From positions 1 through 35,737 of the forward strand of contig CAXGWP010000015.1 of the NCBI GenBank assembly GCA_964013575.1: DNA of 35,737 bases, written 5' to 3'. The first letter of the stretch is position 1; each line of letters begins with the position of its first letter. A program made the translations under genes and the position numbers. The DNA comes from BJGV01 sp964013575. GTDB lineage: Bacteria > Pseudomonadota > Gammaproteobacteria > Burkholderiales > Nitrosomonadaceae. Below are positions 15,128 to 22,976 of the stretch, piece by piece. The notes under the pieces were generated by a model, which was not told the DNA's origin, made no database searches, and saw only the letters and a list, made by a program, of their open reading frames with translations.

Positions 15128-17644
15128 TTAATATGTTGCTATAAGCGTGACCCTTCCTGTTATAGGAGCACCAGGCAAAATATTGTTATCATTATGCGAA
15201 GATACATAATAATTTGTATCAAATAAATTCTGTATATTTGCCTGGACTCTTAAATACTTATTAATTTTACCGTATAATGCAGCATCAACCCGTGCATAAG
15301 ATGGCAAAGTTACTTTATTAGATTCTTTAGTAAACATTGCGCTACGACCTACTACACCAAATGCAGCACCAAACCATGGTGTAAAGTCATACCGACTCCA
15401 TACAGCATACATGTTTTTAGGTATTTCTTTTAGTGTATTACCAGCATATTTCTGGTTACCCCTAAGTTTACCCTCCATATATGTATATGAACCAAGTACA
15501 CTCCATTTATCTGTAATATTACCATTTAGTCCAACTTCTACACCTCTGGTCTGCGTTCCCTTACCAAGATATGTTTCACCTGCTTCAGCACCAGTTAAAA
15601 TTACATTAGTACGTGACAGTTGAAAGAATGCAGTGGTAAAAGATAATCTATCAAAAACATCATATTTAACACCGCCTTCAATATTAATAAACCTTTCTGG
15701 ATCTAGTGCAGCAGTACTAACTTTCAAGCTCTTAAGTTGGTCCCCACCACGAGGTTGGTGCGTCATACTCCAGCTACCATATATAGATAATTTCTTTAAT
15801 GGTTTGAGTATCAACCCAAAGCGTGGAGATATATGATCATCACGGGATTTAATATAGCTACCATCATATTTGCTACGAACATCTTGCTCAAATCTATCAT
15901 AACGAACCCCAGCAGTCATATGCACCATTGGGTGTAGCTCTATATGATCCTGAATATAAACCCCAACTCCACTAGTTGTTATACGGTTATGGCTTTTGCC
16001 TTTTGATTGAGGATAAAGCGCCCATGTCATAGCACCCCTAAAAGTTGGGTCATATGCACTAACATATGCGCTACTTGCTCCGTCAAAGAAGCCTTGATGC
16101 CTTGTTTGATCCGTAATCTGTCTAAATACCTCTACACCGGTAATCATATTATGTTTAACAGGGCCTGTGTTGAAGTTTAATATTAAATCTGTTTGATTAA
16201 AGAAATTTTCTCGATCAGTTTCATCTTTATAGGCACCAAGTTTTACCTGGTCTGCTACGTCTGCACCAACTGAACCATTTGCATAGACATTCTGATAAAA
16301 TTTGTCAAAAATAGCGTAATCTAAACGGTTACGTACTTTTATATTATCTGTAAACCTATGCTCAACTTTAAAACCAATTGATTTCTTATTGGTATCTGTT
16401 GGACTCAAAGCAGCACTACCAAAGAACCTATCTCTATTCATCTTCTTGCCGCCTTTCCAAGGTTTACCATTCATTGAAGGAATTCCTCGGTCTCCGACGC
16501 GATCATCTTTAAATAGCTCTGCTTGGATAACAATTTTAGTTTTATTAGTAGGCTTAATAGTAACCGTAGGAGCTATACCATAACGCTGAACATCAACTCC
16601 ATGACGATGGCTTCCTGAATGCTCATATAACCCATTGAAACGGAAAGCAACTTTATCATTCAGCACATAGCCTGTATCTAGACTGAACCGCTTGTGATCA
16701 TATGATCCACCTGAAAATCTAAGTTGATGTGTTGGATTCCAGTTAGCTTCCTTTCTAACTCGATTCACAAGTCCACCTGAACCAGCACGACCAAAAATAA
16801 GTGCATTTGGCCCTTTAATGACTTCTAGCTTTTCTATATTATAAAAATCACGAAAATGCTGAACATCATCACGTACGCCATCAATATAAAAGTCACCAGT
16901 ATTTCTTTGTCCACGGAAAACTAATGCGTCACGATTTCCTTCACCTTGTGACAAACCAATACCTGGCACATAAGCTACAGCATCTGCCATGCTAAGGGGC
17001 GCTCTATCTGAAAGTTGCTTTTGTGATATCACTGTTATCTGTTGCGGGGTATCACGTAATAAAATATTTTGACCTTTATTTAAAGCACTACTTGTCAAAT
17101 TTGGCTCAATATACCCATAATCAGCACCACCTGGTACAGTCACTTCTGGAAGCACGGTTGCACCTTCTACAGATCCAGTTGCTGTTGCTACTCCAGCTTT
17201 CTGTATAACATAACTACTGGCAATCGGATTTAAAGAAAGCTGCTTTACAGCTTGAAATCCACTGCCGTCCAAAATAATATTAAGCCCTTTTTTGATAGAG
17301 TATGAGCCCTTTACTCCAGCTGTTTTAATACCTTCCAGCTCAGAAGCATTATAATCAATAGTTATCCCTGTCTGTTTTTTATATGCTTCGAGCGCAGCAC
17401 TTAATGGACCACCAGGAATATCGTATGCTTCATTTTTTAACGTATTAACAAGATTTCCTACACCATCTACAACTCGTTCCATTCCGGAAGATCGACCAAC
17501 AGCATCTTCTATTGTCTCTGCTTTAGCTGCATTTTCTAATAATGAAGCAGCAACAGATTTGTCTGATTGAGCTATTGTTGCTAACCCAAAAACGATCAAT
17601 AAATATAATGAAATTTTTGAAAAATAATTTTTTTTATCTTTCAC
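15128..17644 (-). CDS. TonB-dependent siderophore receptor with N-terminal STN domain
   Basis: 838 residues. Signal peptide (KKNYFSKISLYLLIVFGLATI... cleaved near AQSDKSVAA), STN domain at about 75-150 (PLSAALEAYKKQTGITIDYN), plug at about 195-300 (TPQQITVISQKQL, FRGQRNTGDFYIDGVRDD, VIKGPNALIFGRAGSGG), then a 22-strand barrel ending in a terminal Tyr (LIATY). This is the FpvA/FoxA/Fiu-like class that imports ferric siderophores across the outer membrane. An open frame extends 26 codons upstream to TTG, but AGGAGG at 17651-17656 lies six bases before GTG at 17644, which also gives a clean signal peptide. Expressed from a Fur-box promoter with a roughly 270-base leader. The STN domain implies cell-surface signalling, yet no sigma/anti-sigma pair is nearby. 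Substrate cannot be named. Confidence 0.93.
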   Translation of the reverse strand: MKDKKNYFSKISLYLLIVFGLATIAQSDKSVAASLLENAAKAETIEDAVGRSSGMERVVDGVGNLVNTLKNEAYDIPGGPLSAALEAYKKQTGITIDYNASELEGIKTAGVKGSYSIKKGLNIILDGSGFQAVKQLSLNPIASSYVIQKAGVATATGSVEGATVLPEVTVPGGADYGYIEPNLTSSALNKGQNILLRDTPQQITVISQKQLSDRAPLSMADAVAYVPGIGLSQGEGNRDALVFRGQRNTGDFYIDGVRDDVQHFRDFYNIEKLEVIKGPNALIFGRAGSGGLVNRVRKEANWNPTHQLRFSGGSYDHKRFSLDTGYVLNDKVAFRFNGLYEHSGSHRHGVDVQRYGIAPTVTIKPTNKTKIVIQAELFKDDRVGDRGIPSMNGKPWKGGKKMNRDRFFGSAALSPTDTNKKSIGFKVEHRFTDNIKVRNRLDYAIFDKFYQNVYANGSVGADVADQVKLGAYKDETDRENFFNQTDLILNFNTGPVKHNMITGVEVFRQITDQTRHQGFFDGASSAYVSAYDPTFRGAMTWALYPQSKGKSHNRITTSGVGVYIQDHIELHPMVHMTAGVRYDRFEQDVRSKYDGSYIKSRDDHISPRFGLILKPLKKLSIYGSWSMTHQPRGGDQLKSLKVSTAALDPERFINIEGGVKYDVFDRLSFTTAFFQLSRTNVILTGAEAGETYLGKGTQTRGVEVGLNGNITDKWSVLGSYTYMEGKLRGNQKYAGNTLKEIPKNMYAVWSRYDFTPWFGAAFGVVGRSAMFTKESNKVTLPSYARVDAALYGKINKYLRVQANIQNLFDTNYYVSSHNDNNILPGAPITGRVTLIATY

Positions 17645-17692
17645 AGCCTTCCTCCTATAAAAAACAGCTAATTCAGCTAGCTTGCTCAAAAA

Positions 17693-17830
17693 GGAGTTGA
17701 GCTGGCTTGCCTGGGTCACCAAACTAAATGCTTTGGCAGATATGAATCATTTATTTAAATTTGCATATTTTGCAAATTTAAGTTTTATAAAAAAGGCTGG
17801 CTTGCCCACAGGGAGTTGAGCTGGCTTGCC
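17693..17830. repeat. Direct repeat pair, 19-base identical core
   Basis: GGAGTTGAGCTGGCTTGCC occurs at 17693-17711 and 17812-17830. Similarity extends on both sides (AGCTAGCTTGCTCA versus GGCTGGCTTGCCCA before, and a CAC-CAA versus CCACAA block after), giving two diverged copies of about 46 bases 119 bases apart. A third copy of GCTGGCTTGCC is at 17796-17806, the left part of the second unit. It is G+C-richer than its surroundings. Could be a small dispersed repeat; not found elsewhere in this window. Confidence 0.7.
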
Positions 17831-17833
17831 AAG

Positions 17834-17859
17834 GCCACAAGATTAGGAGATCTTGTGGC
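17834..17859. repeat. Perfect inverted repeat (hairpin) in receptor leader
   Basis: GCCACAAGAT and its exact complement ATCTTGTGGC flank six bases. On the mRNA the loop reads CUCCUA. No T run follows on the minus strand, so it is not a standard terminator. Confidence 0.75.
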
Positions 17860-17904
17860 TACGGAACTTTTTTACTTAATTAAATATTATATAAATATAA
17901 AAAG

Positions 17905-17950
17905 TAATAAGAATGATTCTTATTATAATTACATATAAAAAATATTGCAA
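17905..17950 (-). promoter_or_regulatory. Fur-box promoter of the siderophore receptor
   Basis: Minus-strand TTGCAA (17945-17950) and TATAAT (17922-17927) with a 17-base spacer. A perfect palindrome centred at 17915, core TAAGAATGATTCTTA in 7-1-7 form and extended to ten bases each side, overlaps the -10 box and start site. This is the expected layout for Fur repression of an iron uptake gene. Confidence 0.85.
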
Positions 17951-18047
17951 GCCTTATATGTATTTTATGTTCTCATTATTAATAAAATATTGAAAAAAAT
18001 TATATTTTATATATAAGATATTGATATTAATACCAAATAATTTTTAC

Positions 18048-18090
18048 TTGCTTTTCTTAAAGATTATCATATAATTGATAATGATTATCA
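18048..18090 (+). promoter_or_regulatory. Fur-box promoter of the DUF2325 gene
   Basis: TTGCTT (18048-18053), 16-base spacer, TATAAT (18070-18075), then the perfect 7-1-7 Fur site TGATAATGATTATCA at 18076-18090 across the predicted start. A second overlapping half-site arrangement (ATTATCA...TGATAAT) lies just to the left, so two Fur dimers could bind. Leader to the ATG is about 130 bases. The intergenic stretch 17951-18047 is AT-rich with nothing else visible. Confidence 0.87.
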
Positions 18091-18210
18091 TTCTTAATGA
18101 TATTTAATGTCCTTGCCTGATTCTCTTCTTGCTCAAATATTAATATATAGCAAGCTGTTTCGATACTTAAGGCAAGGGAACTATTTAAATACGTGCAAGG
18201 AATCAAAATT

Positions 18211-18822
18211 ATGAGTCAACTCCAAAAAAATTTTATTAAGTCTAGCACCCCTAGTCTAAACCAGGTTATGCAACGGCCTGCTAGATCTACTTCTTCAATA
18301 TTTCATCACCAGTCAATTACTATTACTAAACACTTATTAAAATATATTTCTAAAATAACAACTGTAAATCTATTTCAATATTCGAAGAAAGATCAAGGAG
18401 CTAACAATTCTTTAGAAAATATTCAGGCGCCCAGCTTTAACTCAAAGATCCTATCTTGCTCACCAAAAAGCCCTTCTATCCTTAGTAAAGGGCAAGCTAA
18501 TCGTCCTGATATCTCAAATAAATGTATTTTGTGTATAGGAGGCCGCGGAAAGTTATATCCAGAATATCGATGCCTTATTGAATCATTAGGTGGTAATTTA
18601 CTTATTTACCGAGGCAATCAAAAGGGCGATACGGATCGTCTACCTAACCTTCTGACATGCGCAGATATGGTTATTTGTCCAATTGATTGTGTGAATCATG
18701 AGACTTATTTTGCTGTAAAACACTTTTGCAAAAAGTCTGGTAAACCATGCGCGCTTCTAGATCATTGTGACTTAATAACCTTTGGAAAGGGTATAGAAAC
18801 ACTAGCTAGTGCTTACGCATAG
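18211..18822 (+). CDS. DUF2325 domain protein under Fur control
   Basis: 203 residues. The first 105 or so are Ser/Lys/Gln-rich, low complexity and probably disordered; the C-terminal half (from CILCIGGRGKLYPEYRCLIE) is a DUF2325 domain with a Rossmann-like GGRG start, PIDCVNHETYFAVK and GKPCALLDHCDL, and conserved cysteines that could bind metal. An in-frame GTG lies six codons upstream, but the ATG at 18211 has AAGGA nine bases before it. Function of DUF2325 is unknown. Here a perfect Fur box and neighbours (siderophore receptor, bacterioferritin) tie it to iron homeostasis. It converges with bfr. Confidence 0.88.
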   Translation: MSQLQKNFIKSSTPSLNQVMQRPARSTSSIFHHQSITITKHLLKYISKITTVNLFQYSKKDQGANNSLENIQAPSFNSKILSCSPKSPSILSKGQANRPDISNKCILCIGGRGKLYPEYRCLIESLGGNLLIYRGNQKGDTDRLPNLLTCADMVICPIDCVNHETYFAVKHFCKKSGKPCALLDHCDLITFGKGIETLASAYA

Positions 18823-18884
18823 AATACAAAAAAGCTCCATACTAAATATTAATAGAACAATATTATCACTAAAACCTAAAATAA

Positions 18885-19349
18885 TTACATTTGACTCTGA
18901 AGCCAATTTTGAACACCTACTTTACCCATCACATCTAATTGTGTTTCTAACCAGTCAATATGCTCTTCTGTATCTTCCAAGATATTTTCAAACAGCTCTC
19001 TTGAGACATAATCATTAGTTCCTTCACATGCAGTAATTGCATCTAATAGATCACTACGTGAAGAAAGTTCTAGATTGAGATCACATGACACGCATTCTTC
19101 AGCCTTTTCTCCCACCATCAATTTTCCTAAATCTTGAAGATTAGGTAGTCCCTCCAGAAATAAAACTCTCTCAATCAATAAATCAGCATGCTTCATCTCT
19201 TCTATGGACTCTTCATATTCATGCTTACCAAGGCTAGTAAATCCCCAATTCTTATACATTCGTGCATGTAAAAAATATTGATTCACAGCTGTCAATTCAT
19301 TTTGTAATTGACGGTTTAATAGCTTAACAATTTCTGGATTTCCTTTCAT
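18885..19349 (-). CDS. bfr: Bacterioferritin Bfr
   Basis: 154-residue four-helix subunit of the 24-mer haem-containing iron store. It aligns without gaps to E. coli Bfr to residue 130: ferroxidase ligands E18, E51, H54, E94 and H130, Tyr25 and haem ligand Met52 are all present. Residue 127, Glu in the E. coli enzyme, is Thr here (EDTEEHIDWLE); the neighbouring E128/E129 may compensate or the site may be altered. Last gene of hemP-bfd-bfr; AGGAGG lies before the ATG. Converges on the DUF2325 gene across 62 bases with no clear terminator. Confidence 0.95.
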   Translation of the reverse strand: MKGNPEIVKLLNRQLQNELTAVNQYFLHARMYKNWGFTSLGKHEYEESIEEMKHADLLIERVLFLEGLPNLQDLGKLMVGEKAEECVSCDLNLELSSRSDLLDAITACEGTNDYVSRELFENILEDTEEHIDWLETQLDVMGKVGVQNWLQSQM

Positions 19350-19410
19350 ATTTGCCTCCTCAGGCTAGAATCTCGTATAAACGAGTGGGTTTATGAATTA
19401 ATTTCTTAGA

Positions 19411-19593
19411 CTATGTAGAAAGGGGTTCTCTCATCAATTCTTGATCCAACAATCTCTGGGCTTCAATAGCACATATACCGCATTGAGTACTCACTCCAAG
19501 GCACTCTTTCAAATCTCTCATACGATCAGCACCTTGGGAAATAGCCTTTCGAATTTCAGTGTCAGTTATCCCTTTACATATACAAATATACAT
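19411..19593 (-). CDS. bfd: Bacterioferritin-associated [2Fe-2S] ferredoxin Bfd
   Basis: 60 residues with the four cluster cysteines at 4, 6, 38 and 41, the same positions as E. coli Bfd (MYICICKGITD ... CGICA). Bfd reduces ferric iron in bacterioferritin so that it can be released. It is followed by bfr and preceded by hemP, all on the minus strand and probably transcribed from the Fur-box promoter before hemP. Confidence 0.95.
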   Translation of the reverse strand: MYICICKGITDTEIRKAISQGADRMRDLKECLGVSTQCGICAIEAQRLLDQELMREPLST

Positions 19594-19617
19594 GATTAGA
19601 CGTATTAAGTAAATGAA

Positions 19618-19821
19618 TTATTTAGTTAAGATTAATTTTCCACTACGCGTCCGGCGTAAACGATATTGATTACCACTATGCTGGATTAAAACTTCATTTC
19701 CATGTGAAAATAAAGATTCACTATAGATAGATCTAGTAGAATTATCTTTATCTAGCCCTTTAACAACAGGCTCCGGAACCAATGTTGGGTTATTCATTTC
19801 TGGGTTGGCTATGGCACTCAC
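19618..19821 (-). CDS. hemP: Hemin uptake protein HemP
   Basis: 67 residues. The C-terminal domain has the full HemP signature: SLFSHGNEVLIQHSG, then YRLRRTRSGKLILTK at the end. HemP/HmuP proteins are linked to expression of haem uptake genes. The open frame runs 24 codons further upstream through the promoter and Fur box, so that part is not coding; GTG at 19821 has AAAGGA eight bases before it, with ATG at 19797 as the alternative. First gene of hemP-bfd-bfr. Confidence 0.9.
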   Translation of the reverse strand: MSAIANPEMNNPTLVPEPVVKGLDKDNSTRSIYSESLFSHGNEVLIQHSGNQYRLRRTRSGKLILTK

Positions 19822-19847
19822 TTTTCTATTCCTTTTAGAAGTGTAAA

Positions 19848-19889
19848 TGATAATGGTTCTTATTATAGTTAAATTTCCTAGCAATGCAA
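19848..19889 (-). promoter_or_regulatory. Fur-box promoter of hemP-bfd-bfr
   Basis: Minus-strand TTGCAT (19884-19889), 16-base spacer, TATAAT (19862-19867), then a Fur-like site at 19848-19862 reading TGATAATGGTTCTTA on the plus strand: one perfect half-site, the other 4 of 7. Predicted start falls inside it. Weaker than the other two Fur boxes. Confidence 0.78.
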
Positions 19890-20187
19890 GCACTTAAATA
19901 AAAAATTATCAAAAAAAAGAAGAATTAATAAAATGAGCCCATAAAATACTATATAAAACAACAGTATAAGTATTTATAAAATTAAAAAATTACTTAAAAT
20001 TTTATTTCTATGAACACTTAAACCATACTAATTTGTATAGCCTTAAAATTTTATAAGATTTAATATTTAGAGTGTACCTTCTATTTTATTAACTATTAAT
20101 AAAATAGTCTCCAAATGTCCTTACAATTAAACTAAATGGTTAGGGTATAATCATACTATTCTATATTATGTATTATTGAGAATTTCC
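19890..20187. other. Intergenic region between hemP and fmdB with AT-only inverted repeat
   Basis: About 300 bases, very AT-rich, no ORF. CTTAAAATTTTAT is repeated directly at 19993-20005 and 20042-20054. A perfect 12-base-pair inverted repeat with arms CTATTTTATTAA and a three-base loop lies at 20081-20107. No T run follows on either strand beyond the stem, so it is not a classical terminator. Confidence 0.6.
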
Positions 20188-20481
20188 ATGCCTATTTACG
20201 AATACCAGTGCACATCTTGTGGTTCGAAGAAAGAACACCTACAAAAATTAAATGATGAGCCTATCTCCATATGCCCTTCATGTGACAGCAATTCTTATAT
20301 TAAACTTATTTCTGCTCCGGGATTTAAACTAAAAGGCAGTGGCTGGTATGCTACTGATTTTAAAAATGGGTCTACACTAAAAACAGATACCAATAAAAAT
20401 AATAAGTCTACACTTGGAGCTAAAGCTAAAAGCAAATCTGACCCTGTGCCAGAAACTAGCACACCTTCTTCTACAAAATAA
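20188..20481 (+). CDS. FmdB family zinc-ribbon protein
   Basis: 97 residues. MPIYEYQCTSCG at the start and SICPSCDSNS around residue 27-36 give the four zinc-ribbon cysteines, and GFKLKGSGWYATDF is the conserved block that follows. The C-terminal 35 residues are Lys/Ser/Thr-rich and disordered. The frame is open four codons upstream to TTG, but ATG at 20188 matches the family. Lies upstream of DUF502 and aspS, a common betaproteobacterial order; the function of small FmdB-type proteins is not established. Confidence 0.9.
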   Translation: MPIYEYQCTSCGSKKEHLQKLNDEPISICPSCDSNSYIKLISAPGFKLKGSGWYATDFKNGSTLKTDTNKNNKSTLGAKAKSKSDPVPETSTPSSTK

Positions 20482-20507
20482 ATATCTAGCATGGAAAATC
20501 TTTTATT

Positions 20508-21140
20508 ATGAAACGCTATTTTATTACCGGACTTCTTATTTGGGTACCTTTAGGTCTTACTGCTTGGGTTCTTAAATTCTTGATAGGTACCATGGATCAA
20601 TCCTTACTCCTCCTACCTGATGAGTTCCAACCTGAACAAGTATTAGGTATGAAGGTCTATGGAGTTGGCACTATTCTTACATTACTTGTTGTTTTTTTTA
20701 CAGGCCTGATGACTGCAAATATTATCGGCCAAAAACTACTTTCTTTGTGGGAAGGAGTGTTGTGGCGTATCCCTGTTGTTAAATCAATTTACTGGAGTAT
20801 TAAGCAAGTAAGCGACACAATATTTTCAAGCCAGGGAGAAGCCTTCCATAAAGCCCTGCTCATTCAATATCCACGAAAAGAATTGTGGACAATTGCATTT
20901 ATGACAGGGCAACCTAGTGGCGATGTTGCTAATCACTTAGATGGAGACCACATAAGCGTTTATGTCCCAACTACACCTAATCCCACATCAGGATTTTTCT
21001 TAATGGTGCCAAAAGAAGACATAATTGAGCTAGATATGAGCGTAGATGAAGCGCTGAAATACATTATTTCCATGGGCGTTATCTCTCCTAATAGTACTAA
21101 TAAAAACTTTACTAATGAAATAGAAAATAAAAAGAAATAA
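20508..21140 (+). CDS. DUF502 family membrane protein
   Basis: 210 residues with two N-terminal transmembrane segments (about 4-28 and 50-75) and a soluble C-terminal domain. Family motifs: GLLIWVPLGLTAWVLKFL, the RIPVVKSIYWSIKQVSDT block and PNPTSGFFLMVPKEDI. Function unknown. The stop is one base before the aspS ATG, so it is almost certainly co-transcribed and perhaps coupled; DUF502-aspS pairing is frequent in this bacterial class. Confidence 0.92.
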   Translation: MKRYFITGLLIWVPLGLTAWVLKFLIGTMDQSLLLLPDEFQPEQVLGMKVYGVGTILTLLVVFFTGLMTANIIGQKLLSLWEGVLWRIPVVKSIYWSIKQVSDTIFSSQGEAFHKALLIQYPRKELWTIAFMTGQPSGDVANHLDGDHISVYVPTTPNPTSGFFLMVPKEDIIELDMSVDEALKYIISMGVISPNSTNKNFTNEIENKKK

Positions 21141-21141
21141 T

Positions 21142-22902
21142 ATGCGCACTAATTACTGTGGTCTCATTGATACTCAATATCTTAAAAAATCTGTCACGCT
21201 ATTTGGATGGGTACATCGCCGCCGCGATCATGGGGGTGTTATCTTTATTGACCTTCGAGATCGTGAAGGCCTAGTTCAGATTGTATGTGATCCTGATAAT
21301 GTATTAGCATTCCAAACTGCAGAAAAAATTCGAAATGAATTTGTTCTGAAAATTACTGGAGTAGTTCGTCACCGACCGGAAGGAACTATTAATAAAAACC
21401 TTACAAGCGGGGAAATTGAGGTCCTAATGAAATCGATTGAGATTCTCAATGCTTCTCTAACCCCACCATTTATGATGGATGATGAGCATATTAACGAAAC
21501 TGTACGCCTAGAACATCGTTATCTTGATCTTAGAAGACCACAGATGCAGAAAAATTTACGGCTGCGCCACAAAGTTACAATGGAAATTCGTAAATTTCTT
21601 GACCAGAGCGGCTTTATTGATGTAGAAACACCAGTACTAACAAAATCAACTCCAGAAGGGGCAAGAGATTATCTTGTATCATCACGCATCAATTCTGGAA
21701 AATTCTTTGCGCTACCACAATCACCACAATTATTTAAACAGCTACTCATGGTTTCAGGGTTTGATAGATATTATCAAATTACCAAATGCTTTCGTGACGA
21801 AGATCTTCGTGCTGACCGCCAACCAGAATTTACACAAATTGATATAGAGGCATCCTTTCTCAAGGAATCTGAAATTATGACCCTAATGGAAGAAATGATC
21901 TCTAATTTATTTGCCATTGAATTACAAATACAAATACAAACCCCGTTCCCCCGAATGAAATTCTCTGAAGCCATGTTGAAATATGGGTCTGATAAACCTG
22001 ATTTACGAGTACCATTAACTCTGACTGAATTAACTGACGCTATGACAGAAGTAGAATTTAAAGTATTTCGTGAGGCAGCTCAGAAACCAGACAGGCGTGT
22101 AGCAGCATTATGTGTTCCCCAAGGGAATAAATTATCGCGAAAAGAAATTGATAATTATACTAATTTTGTTGGGATTTATGGAGCCAAAGGGCTTGCTTAC
22201 ATCAAAGTCAATACCCTCAAGAAAGGGCTTAATGGATTACAATCACCAATATTAAAATTTTTATCAGAGAAAATAATAAAAATTATCCTTAAACGTACAT
22301 CTGCTAAGGATGGGGATCTGATATTTTTTGGTGCTGATAAACTAAAAATAGTTAATGAATCTTTAGGAGCATTACGTGTAAAAATTGGCCAAGATTTAGG
22401 CCTCATTGAACCTGGATGGAAGCCACTATGGATAATAGATTTCCCAATGTTTGAGAGAGATGAAGATGAGAATAGGTGGCGAGCTATTCATCATCCATTC
22501 ACATCTCCTGCTGATGGTCATGAAAACTTATTAGAAACAGAACCAAAGGAAGCTCTGTCAAAAGCATTTGATATGATACTAAATGGCTCTGAAATTGGAG
22601 GAGGGTCAATTCGTATCCATCGCGAAGATATACAATTAAAAGTATTCAAAGCTTTAAATATAAAAGCACATGAAGCTCAAGAAAAATTTGGCTTTTTATT
22701 AGAAGCCTTAAAATACGGTGCGCCTCCTCATGGTGGCATTGCATTTGGACTTGACCGTATCATTACCTTAATGGCAAATGAGGAATCAATACGTGATGTT
22801 ATTGCCTTCCCCAAAACACAGCGTGCTCAATGCTTATTAACTCAAGCACCAAGCTCAGTAGATGAAAAACAACTTAAAGAACTAAATATAAAAATAAAGT
22901 GA
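21142..22902 (+). CDS. aspS: Aspartyl-tRNA synthetase AspS
   Basis: 586 residues, the bacterial-type enzyme: OB-fold anticodon-binding domain (1-110, WVHRRRDHGG), class II catalytic domain with motif 2 CFRDEDLRADRQPEFTQID and motif 3 GIAFGLDRI, and the bacterial GAD insertion between them (about 280-420). Length is normal. Whether it is discriminating or also charges tRNA-Asn depends on residues around position 30 and 82 and on gatCAB elsewhere, which cannot be seen here. Follows DUF502 by one base. Confidence 0.97.
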   Translation: MRTNYCGLIDTQYLKKSVTLFGWVHRRRDHGGVIFIDLRDREGLVQIVCDPDNVLAFQTAEKIRNEFVLKITGVVRHRPEGTINKNLTSGEIEVLMKSIEILNASLTPPFMMDDEHINETVRLEHRYLDLRRPQMQKNLRLRHKVTMEIRKFLDQSGFIDVETPVLTKSTPEGARDYLVSSRINSGKFFALPQSPQLFKQLLMVSGFDRYYQITKCFRDEDLRADRQPEFTQIDIEASFLKESEIMTLMEEMISNLFAIELQIQIQTPFPRMKFSEAMLKYGSDKPDLRVPLTLTELTDAMTEVEFKVFREAAQKPDRRVAALCVPQGNKLSRKEIDNYTNFVGIYGAKGLAYIKVNTLKKGLNGLQSPILKFLSEKIIKIILKRTSAKDGDLIFFGADKLKIVNESLGALRVKIGQDLGLIEPGWKPLWIIDFPMFERDEDENRWRAIHHPFTSPADGHENLLETEPKEALSKAFDMILNGSEIGGGSIRIHREDIQLKVFKALNIKAHEAQEKFGFLLEALKYGAPPHGGIAFGLDRIITLMANEESIRDVIAFPKTQRAQCLLTQAPSSVDEKQLKELNIKIK

Positions 22903-22976
22903 GCTGAAACAAAAAATTTATACTAATTTGAAAAAATATTGGTCAGCTAATTTAATTAATATTTCTGCTGAATACC

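Larger units (their letters stand above)
17645..17915 (-). promoter_or_regulatory. Long structured 5' leader of the siderophore receptor
   Basis: From the predicted start near 17915 to the GTG the mRNA leader is about 270 bases and contains no ORF that I would call. It holds a perfect 10-bp hairpin at 17834-17859 (on the mRNA GCCACAAGAT, loop CTCCTA, ATCTTGTGGC). The loop CTCCTA is exactly complementary to TAGGAG in the receptor's Shine-Dalgarno region (17652-17657). The leader also holds a duplicated segment (17676-17722 and 17795-17841). Post-transcriptional control is an inference. Confidence 0.5.

Noticed and set aside
15411..16583. Plus-strand open frames opposite the siderophore receptor (15411-15623, 15633-15836, 16389-16583)
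   Set aside because: Antisense shadows of a well-conserved gene, with no ribosome binding sites and no recognisable domain.
17645..17722. Upstream in-frame extension of the siderophore receptor to a TTG at 17722
   Set aside because: AGGAGG is correctly spaced for the GTG at 17644, which also gives a normal signal peptide; the extension runs through the repeat.
17693..17830. Direct repeats in the receptor leader as a possible CRISPR array
   Set aside because: Only two diverged copies, a 100-base separation and no cas genes.
18809..19018. Plus-strand 69-codon frame across the bfr 3' end
   Set aside because: Overlaps bfr antisense and the DUF2325 stop; composition and lack of a start site fit a shadow.
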